This document shows, piece after piece, positions 15,142-21,699 of a stretch of 21,699 nt of DNA. The first letter of the stretch is position 1. Every line of letters begins with the position of its first letter. Under the pieces are notes generated by a model. That model was not told the origin of the DNA, did not search any database, and was given only the letters and a program-made list of their open reading frames with translations. Location: assembly GCF_017873395.1 (NCBI RefSeq), contig NZ_JAGGKC010000040.1, positions 1 through 21,699 on the forward strand. The letters are read 5' to 3'. The stretch comes from Youngiibacter multivorans. GTDB taxonomy: Bacteria > Bacillota > Clostridia > Clostridiales > Clostridiaceae. The translations under genes were made by a program, and so were the position numbers.

Positions 15142-15874
15142 ACAAGTCCTTGAAGCTTATGAGCTCCACCTTGTACCTTTCGATTATTTCCCTTGCCTCA
15201 CTTGATACAAGCACATCCAGTTCCTTGGCCCTTTCCCGGTTGTAGCTCGAGTTATGCATTACGAAGGTATCAAGGTATCCCGGGTGGCACATGAGCTCTG
15301 CAGTCTCATACTTTGATGCTGCCTCTATGGCCTTTTCAAGGTCTGCAGGTGTAAGGTTGTCGCCATGGAAGCTCGCTATCATCCTGTCAGGTGATGGAAT
15401 TCCCTTAAGGCCTTCAGGAACGTGGTCCTTAGTATGTACCCTCACAGGAATCATGAGTTCCTTTGCAAGATCTCCCACAATATCAGAGATTCCAGGTTCA
15501 AGATGAACATGATGGTGGCTGTCGAGATGGGTTGGGACAAGTCCCAGCATGAGGGCCTTTTCAATCTGGCTCCTGAACTCCTTCTCCACATCCTTCAATG
15601 AATATCCCTTAAGCTGTTCCTTCCTTTTCATGAACCTGCCGTCCTCTCCAACAAGGCTTGGCACTTCCTCCGAAACTGGAAAGCCAGACGTCATGACAAG
15701 GTGAAGCCCGACAGGCAGCCCATTTTCCTTTGCAAGCATCACGGCATCCTCTGCCTGAGGCATATTCATCATGATGGTTGCTGACGTAACGATACCTCTC
15801 TTGAAACAATCAATAATTCCCAGATTTACAGCCCTTGACACTCCGAAATCATCCGCGTTGACAATTAGCCTCAA
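15140..15874 (-). CDS. YdjC/ChbG-family carbohydrate deacetylase
   Basis: ChbG/YdjC proteins are metal-dependent deacetylases of N-acetylated sugars; E. coli ChbG removes an acetyl group from chitobiose phosphate. This 244-residue protein shows IVNADDFG (4-11, metal Asp), GLHL with His58, and THLDSHHHVH (115-124), the family metal-binding cluster, plus a C-terminal LMCHPGY motif. The frame opens at GTG 15883, but that codon lies against the GAGGAG ribosome binding site (15888-15883); TTG at 15874, 8 bases downstream, gives the typical MRLIVNADDFG N-terminus. No phosphotransferase or chitobiose genes are near, so the substrate is open. Its stop codon overlaps the terminator palindrome. Confidence 0.9.
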   Translation of the reverse strand: MRLIVNADDFGVSRAVNLGIIDCFKRGIVTSATIMMNMPQAEDAVMLAKENGLPVGLHLVMTSGFPVSEEVPSLVGEDGRFMKRKEQLKGYSLKDVEKEFRSQIEKALMLGLVPTHLDSHHHVHLEPGISDIVGDLAKELMIPVRVHTKDHVPEGLKGIPSPDRMIASFHGDNLTPADLEKAIEAASKYETAELMCHPGYLDTFVMHNSSYNRERAKELDVLVSSEAREIIERYKVELISFKDL

Positions 15875-15907
15875 ATCAATCACTCCTCAAAACCAGTCTT
15901 TACGTAA

Positions 15908-15916
15908 ATTATACCA
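15908..15916 (-). promoter_or_regulatory. Extended -10 of the YdjC-type gene
   Basis: The reverse strand reads TGGTATAAT, a full extended -10 about 34 bases upstream of the TTG start. No convincing -35 at normal spacing. Confidence 0.6.
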
Positions 15917-16015
15917 AGAGAGTCTCTGCCATATGTGAACCAAATTGAAACTCTTGAGAAAACCATGTGAAAACTCAGGTTTAATCTTTACTTAATCGAA
16001 ACTGCACTTTAGTAG

Positions 16016-16024
16016 TGGTATAAT
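16016..16024 (+). promoter_or_regulatory. Extended -10 of the ABC transporter operon
   Basis: TGGTATAAT at 16016-16024 is identical to the extended -10 of the divergent gene about 100 bases away. The -35 region is weak. Start of transcription expected near 16031. Confidence 0.6.
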
Positions 16025-16058
16025 ATATGGTGATTATGAATATTCAAGGAGGACAGAT

Positions 16059-16784
16059 ATGATCAGCTTCAAGAATGTTACCAAGGTATATGGCGGTACT
16101 GTAAAGGCTGTCGACAACCTGACACTCGACCTCTATCCCGGCGAGATTTATGGATTCCTGGGGCCAAACGGTGCCGGAAAAACCACTTCGATAAAGATGC
16201 TCACCGGAATTCTCAGGCAGGATTCAGGGGAGATAACAATAAACGGAAAGAACATGCTGACTGATCCTCTGGAGGCAAAAAAGGAATTCGGATACGTGCC
16301 GGATAATCCTGATATGTTCCTGAGGCTTAAGGGTATCGAATTCCTGAACTTCATGGGGGACATTTACCAGGTTCCCGGTGATGTAAGGAAAGAAAGGATA
16401 GAGAGCCTGTCAAGGCGTTTCGACATGGAAAGTGCTTTAGGCGATTCCATATCAGGTTACTCACATGGAATGAGGCAGAAGATAGTGCTTATGGGTGCAC
16501 TGGTACACGAACCAAGTGCATGGATACTGGATGAACCCATGACGGGACTTGATCCCAAATCCTCATATATGCTCAAGGAGATGATGAGGGACCATGCGGA
16601 CAAGGGAAACGTGGTGTTCTTCTCGACCCATGTCCTCGAGGTTGCTGAGAAGCTATGTGACAAGGTCGGCATAATCAACAAGGGAAAACTAATGTTTTCA
16701 GGCACCATGGAGGAACTGAGGCAGTTGGCCAAGGAAAATGAGAGTCTTGAGAACATATTCCTGGAGATGACAAAAGATGAATAA
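16059..16784 (+). CDS. ABC transporter ATP-binding protein
   Basis: The 241-residue nucleotide-binding subunit has Walker A GPNGAGKT (35-42), signature SGYSHGMRQK (132-141; a variant of LSGGQ), Walker B WILDEP (155-160), D-loop GLD and an H-loop His at 191 (STHVLEV). The usual Q-loop glutamine appears replaced by Asp82 (GYVPDNPDMF), as in some EcsA-like exporters. ATG 16059 follows AAGGAGGA by a good gap. Its last 8 bases overlap the permease start, so the pair is translationally coupled. The substrate is not evident; the subfamily is usually exporter-like, and no solute-binding protein is encoded nearby. Confidence 0.94.
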   Translation: MISFKNVTKVYGGTVKAVDNLTLDLYPGEIYGFLGPNGAGKTTSIKMLTGILRQDSGEITINGKNMLTDPLEAKKEFGYVPDNPDMFLRLKGIEFLNFMGDIYQVPGDVRKERIESLSRRFDMESALGDSISGYSHGMRQKIVLMGALVHEPSAWILDEPMTGLDPKSSYMLKEMMRDHADKGNVVFFSTHVLEVAEKLCDKVGIINKGKLMFSGTMEELRQLAKENESLENIFLEMTKDE

Positions 16785-18444
16785 CATATTCTACCTCACA
16801 AAGGCTATGTTCGGAAGCGATGAGACACTCTCCAGCCTGGGATTGGGCGGAAAGAAAAAGAAGAGCATCTTCAGCAAAAGACCTGTAAAGATACTGCTTT
16901 TTCTCCTGCTTTTCCTTTCAATGGGAATGTCAACAGGAAGCTTCGCATACATGCTGTACGACTCTCTCAGCATGTACGGGTTCCAGTCGCTTATAGTAAG
17001 ACTTACAGTTCCGGCATCGGGACTTACCATATTCATGTTCGGCATATTCTATGTCATGAACGTGTTCTATTTCTCTAAGGATATCGAGAACTATCTGTTT
17101 CTTCCTGTTAGACCTGGCGAGATACTGATGTCCAAGTTCCTGGTGGCCCTTGTATTCCAGTATTTCATATATGGCATGCTGTTCATGCCTGTGCTTCTGG
17201 TCTATGGCTTCCTGGACAAGGCTGGACCGCTCTTTTACCTTTATCTTCTGATAGTCACACTTTTCGTACCGGTGCTGCCTATGGTTGTCGCATCGCTTAT
17301 TGCGATGCTCATAATGAGGGCGGGAAGAGGTATCAAGAACAAAGATCGTTTCAACATGATTGCCGGTGTGCTCGGACTCACCATATCCCTTGGTTTCAGC
17401 TTTGGAATTCAATACATGGCACAACGGATGACAACCGGAAGCATGGTAATCACAGACCTTTCACAGCTGCCGACAATCAGGGTGATTTCGCTTGCATTCC
17501 CTACTTCACACCTCGCAAGTGAAGCCCTGGTAGCCTATGATGGGCTCAGCGGGCTGATGTATCTCCTGGCACTTATAGCAGCATCCCTGTTATCAATGGC
17601 TGTCTTCTACGCTGTAGGGAATGCCATATACTTCAAGGGTGTCATGGGTGTCCTCGACAGCTCATCAAGAAGGAAGAAACTATCAACAGGCGAACTCGAG
17701 AAGGAGACCACCTCTAAGCCCATACTTCTCGCATATTCATTGAAGGAGCTGAAGCTCCTGATGAGGACCCCTGCATACTTCATGAACTGTGTGCTCGTTT
17801 CCCTGATATTCCCGCTATTCTTCATCATCCCATTTCTGATTGATGGTCCTGACACCGCGGAGATCAAGGAGATAATGGCCTTCATCCGATCAGCTGGAGA
17901 CGCAAATCTCCTGGTCGTCATGGCAGCCCTTGGACTTCTCCTCGGTGGATTGAATATAATTTCATCGACTTCGATCTCCAGGGAAGGCAAGAACTTCTTC
18001 TTCATGAAGTACGTGCCGGTTCCCTACATGACACAGCTTTATGCAAAGATACTGAGCTCGTTCTATGTTGAAGGTTTAGCGGCGGTAATCCTCTATGGAC
18101 TGCTGATTCTGCTCTTCAAGCCATCGATGGTTGTCGTGCTGCTTTCAATACCACTTTTCATCCTTGCCTCAATATTCATGAACCAGTTCTCGATTGCCAT
18201 CGACGTATACATGCCAAAGCTTGAATGGGATAGTGAACAGAAGGCAGTAAAGCAGAACCTTAACTCGTTGTTCCAGATGTTCGGAAGCTTCCTTTTCGGA
18301 GGAGGAATGATCTTCCTGAGCACAAAATTCACTCCTACTCTCATCCCAGCATTCCTTGCCCTCTTTGTCATATTCGGGGTACTGGTGGTCATAACCCATA
18401 AGTTCCTGGAAAGGCTTGTTGAGAGGCGATTCGCTGAGCTGTAG
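16777..18444 (+). CDS. ABC exporter permease, large putative type
   Basis: A 555-residue, very hydrophobic partner of the upstream ATPase. After a basic N-terminal stretch (GGKKKKSIFSKRPVK, about 25-39) come roughly 12 predicted membrane segments in two blocks, separated by a charged cytoplasmic part (about 287-315, DSSSRRKKLSTGELEKETTS). The segment ISREGKNFFFMKYVPVPY (about 397-414) between the later helices is typical of this group of Firmicute ABC permeases, in which both halves seem fused. ATG 16777 overlaps the ATPase gene by 8 bases, with GGAG (16763-16766) upstream. There is no extracellular binding protein, so export of a lipid, peptide or drug is more likely than import. Substrate unknown. 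Confidence 0.88.
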   Translation: MNNIFYLTKAMFGSDETLSSLGLGGKKKKSIFSKRPVKILLFLLLFLSMGMSTGSFAYMLYDSLSMYGFQSLIVRLTVPASGLTIFMFGIFYVMNVFYFSKDIENYLFLPVRPGEILMSKFLVALVFQYFIYGMLFMPVLLVYGFLDKAGPLFYLYLLIVTLFVPVLPMVVASLIAMLIMRAGRGIKNKDRFNMIAGVLGLTISLGFSFGIQYMAQRMTTGSMVITDLSQLPTIRVISLAFPTSHLASEALVAYDGLSGLMYLLALIAASLLSMAVFYAVGNAIYFKGVMGVLDSSSRRKKLSTGELEKETTSKPILLAYSLKELKLLMRTPAYFMNCVLVSLIFPLFFIIPFLIDGPDTAEIKEIMAFIRSAGDANLLVVMAALGLLLGGLNIISSTSISREGKNFFFMKYVPVPYMTQLYAKILSSFYVEGLAAVILYGLLILLFKPSMVVVLLSIPLFILASIFMNQFSIAIDVYMPKLEWDSEQKAVKQNLNSLFQMFGSFLFGGGMIFLSTKFTPTLIPAFLALFVIFGVLVVITHKFLERLVERRFAEL

Positions 18445-18462
18445 GCGCTATATATGATTTGA

Positions 18463-18507
18463 AACAACAGGACCAGATGACAGTTAATGTCACCTGGTCC
18501 TGTTGTT
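18463..18507 (+). terminator. Terminator after the ABC operon
   Basis: Two 20-base arms (18463-18482 and 18488-18507), starting AACAACAGGACCAG and ending CTGGTCCTGTTGTT, pair with a single A-C mismatch and a 5-base loop. The T run is interrupted (TGTTGTTATA) but the stem is long. Confidence 0.85.
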
Positions 18508-18639
18508 ATACTACATAAATATTCTCTTCATAATTTCAAAACCATTTTTTCATTTGGTACTTCAGATATGTTCGCAGCATCCCAAAAGCCATGCTATAGT
18601 GCAAATCTGATAATTAAGATCTTCGGGCACCAGATTAGC

Positions 18640-19308
18640 TTAATCCCTTATTTCCCAGTTCACTGGTGCCTTCCCAATCTCACTGAGTATTTCATTGGTT
18701 CTGCTGAATGGCTTTGATCCAAAGAATCCCCTGTGGGATGAAAGCGGGCTTGGATGGACAGACTTTAGTACCTTATGCCTTTTATCGATGAGTGCCTCCT
18801 TCTTGCCTGCAGGTGCTCCCCACAGGATGAATATGACAGGGTCCTCTCTTCCTGACAGGTGGCCAATAATTGTATCTGTGAATATCTCCCAGCCTTTTCC
18901 CTGGTGAGAGTTCGCCTGTCCCTCCCTGACTGTTAGGACTGTATTTAGAAGAAGCACTCCCTGCCTGGCCCATGATTCAAGGTTTCCATGTTCTGGAATG
19001 GAAAAACCAAGGTCATCCTTCAGCTCCTTGAATATGTTTAGAAGTGAGGGAGGTTTAGGCAATCCCTTCTGCACTGAGAATGCGAGGCCATGTGCATGCC
19101 CTTTCCCATGATACGGGTCCTGTCCAAGGATCACTACCTTGACATCCTCATATGAAGTGAGCTTAAGTGAATTGAAAATATTGTTCATGTCAGGATATAT
19201 TACCTTTGTCCTGTATTCTTCTTTCAGGAACTCCCTGAGCTTCAGGTAGTATTCCTTTTCGAACTCACCTTCAAGTATCTTGTCCCAGCTGTTGCCGATC
19301 TTAACCAT
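18640..19308 (-). CDS. ung: Uracil-DNA glycosylase
   Basis: Family-1 uracil-DNA glycosylase removes uracil from DNA to start base-excision repair. The 222-residue protein carries the water-activating motif GQDPYHG (62-68, catalytic Asp64), the pro-rich/minor-groove region GLPKPPSLLNIFKEL, the NTVLTVREGQANSH uracil-binding block, the ILWGAPAGKK strand and the leucine-loop motif HPSPLSSHRGFFG with catalytic His. The length is normal for bacterial Ung. ATG 19308 is preceded by GGAGGG with a short 4-base gap. It is a single-gene unit facing away from the downstream hydrolase gene; no clear terminator is seen after the stop. Confidence 0.97.
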   Translation of the reverse strand: MVKIGNSWDKILEGEFEKEYYLKLREFLKEEYRTKVIYPDMNNIFNSLKLTSYEDVKVVILGQDPYHGKGHAHGLAFSVQKGLPKPPSLLNIFKELKDDLGFSIPEHGNLESWARQGVLLLNTVLTVREGQANSHQGKGWEIFTDTIIGHLSGREDPVIFILWGAPAGKKEALIDKRHKVLKSVHPSPLSSHRGFFGSKPFSRTNEILSEIGKAPVNWEIRD

Positions 19309-19431
19309 ATATCCCTCCGTGTTTAATTCTCATTTTTTCGATAATTCCCATATAGCCATTGTACTTCAGAGATAGTTTACAATTCCATGGTATTCTTTAA
19401 TGTATGATACAGAATTTCCCAGGAGGTTCAT

Positions 19432-20742
19432 ATGGAAACAAAAAACAGCAAAAGACGCTTTGTCATAATTTCCTTTGATGCACTTTCTTCGAGGGACATG
19501 GAAGTCCTGAAGAGTATGCCGGGATTCTCAAGATTGTACAGGGATGGATCCTATTGCGAAAATGTAAAGAGTGTTTATCCCAGCCTTACATACCCTGCCC
19601 ATTGCTCAATTTCTACCGGAATGCTTCCTGTGAACCACGGTGTAACTTCAAATCAGCTGCTGCAGCCTGGTAGAAAGGACCCTGACTGGCATTGGACAAG
19701 AAATCACATCAAGACTGATACCTTCTATGATGCAGCTCTCCGTAAAGGGATGACAGTTGCTTCTCTTCTTTGGCCGGTTACCGGAAAGTCGAACATTACC
19801 TGGAACATGCCTGAGATATATGCCAACAGACTATGGAAGAACCAGATTGCTGTTTCACTTTCTAATGGAACTCCAGATTATCTCCTTGAGCTTCAAAAAA
19901 GGTTCGGGAAGACCCGGCAGGGACTCAAGCAGCCAATGCTTGATGATTTTGTCCACCAGAGCGCACTCTGGACAATAAAGGAAAAAAAGCCTGATGTCAT
20001 CATGATCCATTATGTAGACCTGGACTCAATGAGGCATCACTACGGATATGCCTCCAAAGAGGCAGATTCAGCCCTTTTAAGGCACGACAGAAGGCTGGTT
20101 GATATATTGGATGTCCTGCAGGAAGAAGGCCTTACAGAGGACACTACACTGTTCGTCCTTGGTGACCATGACCAGATTCCGGTAAAGAACATTATATACC
20201 TTAACTCCATATTCAAGGACAAGGGACTGATAAAGGCTAAAAATGGAAAGATTACTGACTGGAAGGCCTATGCTCAGACCCTCGACGGATCCTCATATGT
20301 TCATGTCAAAGACAGAACTGATACAGATACATATGCAGAGGTAGAGGCGATTCTAAAGACACTTGAATCTATCCCCTCATATGGCATCGAAAAGGTCTAT
20401 ACGTCTGATGAGGCAGCAGCTTTAGGCGCAAGCCGCGATGCGGCATTCATGCTGGAGGCAGCTTCTGGATTCAAGTTCCTTCCTGCTATCGACAAGCCTG
20501 CGGTAGCTCCAATACCACCTGCTGTCGATGGCTGGTTTGATGAAAGTATTTCCACCCACGGTTTCTCCCCTGACAAGGAAAACTATACAACCGTATTTTT
20601 CGCAATGGGCAAGGGAATAAAGAAAAATACAGTCATCCCATCAATGTCGCTGATAGATGAAGGTCCAACCTTTGCAAAGGCAATGGGGACTGTATTGTAT
20701 GATACTGATGGCAGAGTCCTTGAAGAGATACTTGATATTTAA
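19432..20742 (+). CDS. Nucleotide pyrophosphatase/phosphodiesterase-like hydrolase (alkaline phosphatase superfamily)
   Basis: This 436-residue protein belongs to the type I phosphodiesterase/nucleotide pyrophosphatase group, two-metal enzymes that cleave phosphodiester or phosphomonoester bonds. Expected ligands are visible: Asp16 (ISFDALS), nucleophile Thr53 (YPSLTYPAH), Asp198 and His202 (VDLDSMRHH), Asp245-His246 (LGDHDQ) and His376 (STHGFSP). There is no signal peptide or membrane segment: the N-terminus METKNSKRRFVIISFD goes straight into the first core strand, so it should be cytosolic, unlike many secreted relatives. ATG 19432 has AGGAGG 5 bases upstream. It stands alone, ended by a hairpin at 20760. 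Substrate is unknown; phosphonate or phosphoglycerate-mutase-like activities are alternatives in the same superfamily. Confidence 0.9.
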   Translation: METKNSKRRFVIISFDALSSRDMEVLKSMPGFSRLYRDGSYCENVKSVYPSLTYPAHCSISTGMLPVNHGVTSNQLLQPGRKDPDWHWTRNHIKTDTFYDAALRKGMTVASLLWPVTGKSNITWNMPEIYANRLWKNQIAVSLSNGTPDYLLELQKRFGKTRQGLKQPMLDDFVHQSALWTIKEKKPDVIMIHYVDLDSMRHHYGYASKEADSALLRHDRRLVDILDVLQEEGLTEDTTLFVLGDHDQIPVKNIIYLNSIFKDKGLIKAKNGKITDWKAYAQTLDGSSYVHVKDRTDTDTYAEVEAILKTLESIPSYGIEKVYTSDEAAALGASRDAAFMLEAASGFKFLPAIDKPAVAPIPPAVDGWFDESISTHGFSPDKENYTTVFFAMGKGIKKNTVIPSMSLIDEGPTFAKAMGTVLYDTDGRVLEEILDI

Positions 20743-20759
20743 TTGGTCCATCTTTTTTT

Positions 20760-20804
20760 AAAGCAAAGAACCATACGACCGTGTTCGCAAAGTTCTTTGC
20801 TTTT
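20760..20804. terminator. Terminator after the phosphodiesterase gene
   Basis: AAAGCAAAGAAC (20760-20771) pairs with GTTCTTTGCTTT (20792-20803), a perfect 12-bp stem with a 20-base loop and a following T run. A T7 run just before the stem makes it likely to work for the converging reverse-strand gene as well. Confidence 0.85.
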
Positions 20805-20825
20805 GTATTGTTGAAGTCTATATTC

Positions 20826-20854
20826 AATATAATTTACAACCAAATATAATTTAC
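20826..20854. repeat. 12-bp direct repeat in AT-rich spacer
   Basis: AATATAATTTAC occurs at 20826-20837 and again at 20843-20854, 17 bases apart. It lies in the AT-rich spacer where base composition changes toward the AbiEii remnant. Low-complexity sequence could produce this by chance. Confidence 0.5.
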
Positions 20855-20896
20855 TTTTATTGTTATTGTATTTTAGCAAACCCAGTCATAGTCCAA

Positions 20897-21663
20897 TCAT
20901 CTTTTCCAGACTCTATCATCTGGATTCCAAATACCTGCAAATTGTTCATCTGCTATAAGTGAATTAAGAATCGGCTTTAGGAAAACACCAATGTCAGTCA
21001 TAATTTCAGGAAACGATTGCCCATCTGCTTGTCCTAACCTCTTCTTGAATATTTTCCATTGTTTATTTAAACTATCATTCTCTGCGTACTCGGAAGTGAA
21101 GATATAAACTGCATCAGATATGTTTGTATTCCGCCGCATAAAAGTTTGTCTTATAGCATTCTGGAGAATTCCACCCTCAAATTCATGTGTAGAAAGAAAA
21201 CTATGAATATCGTAAAAATCCTTAAGTCTGCCGTTGAACACAGAGTGCCTAACCATTGCATGGAATTTTTCTGCAATTGATGAATCTATTGAATAAGCCT
21301 TAAGTAAAATAGGTTCAAGTTCTGATAGCATTGGAGGATATTCTATCATACTTGAGTTGACTACAATATCCCCAAATCCTATTTCCAAGTGCATATGGAT
21401 ATTTGTATTCGGTCCGAGATAGCATGTGATTTTGACCTGGAATCCAGGATAACCTGCATGAACCATTATTTCCTGTATTGTCATTGTATTCATATTAAAT
21501 TAAAGCGCAACCCATCGCCTTCATAATCAATGCTGAAAATCTCAGTAAAAATTGCTTCAATCTTCTCAAGTTCATTTTTTAGTCTAACTGCGAGCAATTG
21601 AACGCTCTCATGACTAAAGTCACGAGATTCTTGGGAACAGAGCATACATACCGGCTTATTTAT
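20897..21663 (-). pseudogene. AbiEii/AbiGii-type nucleotidyltransferase toxin, frameshifted remnant
   Basis: The 198-codon reverse frame ending at 20897 matches the C-terminal two thirds of AbiEii-type nucleotidyltransferase toxins (type IV toxin-antitoxin and phage-defence proteins): HLEIGFGDIVV, EYPPMLSELEPILLKAYSID, SIAEKFHAMVRHS and GRLKDFYDIHSF are family landmarks. The preceding part lies in another frame (21493-21663) and reads QLLAVRLKNELEKIEAIF then TEIFSIDYEGDGLRFN, matching the region just before it. The shift falls at a tandem duplication of TTAAA (21495-21504); deleting one copy joins DGLRFN to MNTMTIQEIM in frame. A TAA in the upstream frame at 21664-21666, and S-V-Q where the family's catalytic D-x-D is expected, point to further decay. 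The ATG at 21493 has no ribosome binding site. No antitoxin gene is visible; the window ends here. Confidence 0.8.
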
Positions 21664-21699
21664 TTACCGGCAGAGGTTTCTCTTGTTTACCAAGCTATC

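Noticed and set aside
18508..18639. Possible small gene or RNA between the ABC operon and ung
   Set aside because: No start signals, conserved fold or strong hairpin could be found in this short spacer.

Overview
The window looks like chromosomal DNA of an anaerobic Firmicute, most likely a member of the Clostridia. The signs are strong AGGAGG-type ribosome binding sites, frequent TTG and GTG starts, AGG/AGA-rich arginine codons, many stem-loop terminators, and the gene families present (RF3, M18 and M20 peptidases, OFA-type MFS carrier, HelD, FtsH, MscL). No rRNA, tRNA, CRISPR array, insertion sequence or replication origin was found.

Layout. At the left edge a reverse-strand gene may begin near position 55 and leave the window. 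A forward marR-MATE pair (315-2173) follows, with a palindromic operator over its promoter. Next come prfC (2422-4017), a reverse M18 aminopeptidase (4123-5418), a divergent CDF metal exporter (5549-6724) and an OFA-family MFS carrier (7038-8264). A long reverse-strand group reads lepB, M20 dipeptidase, ftsH, helD (14446 down to 8354). Divergent from it is mscL (14660-15043), which converges on a YdjC/ChbG-type deacetylase (15140-15874). A two-gene ABC transporter (16059-18444), ung (reverse, 18640-19308) and a cytosolic nucleotide pyrophosphatase/phosphodiesterase-like hydrolase (19432-20742) follow. The right end is more AT-rich and holds a broken AbiEii-type nucleotidyltransferase toxin gene (20897 to about 21663, reverse).

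How genes work together. MarR-MATE is a self-contained, probably autoregulated drug-efflux unit. The lepB-M20-ftsH-helD group joins protein export, peptide breakdown, membrane proteolysis and RNA polymerase recycling, and looks cotranscribed at least from lepB to ftsH. Most other genes are single units ended by strong, often bidirectional, hairpins.

Most of the window is ordinary housekeeping and transport. The best points for a second look are the AbiEii remnant, whose frameshift is exactly explained by a 5-bp tandem duplication, the CDF protein, which combines an N-D-D-D metal site typical of Mn exporters with a doubled cytoplasmic domain, and several unassigned operator-like repeats. I did not find a convincing undescribed multi-gene system.
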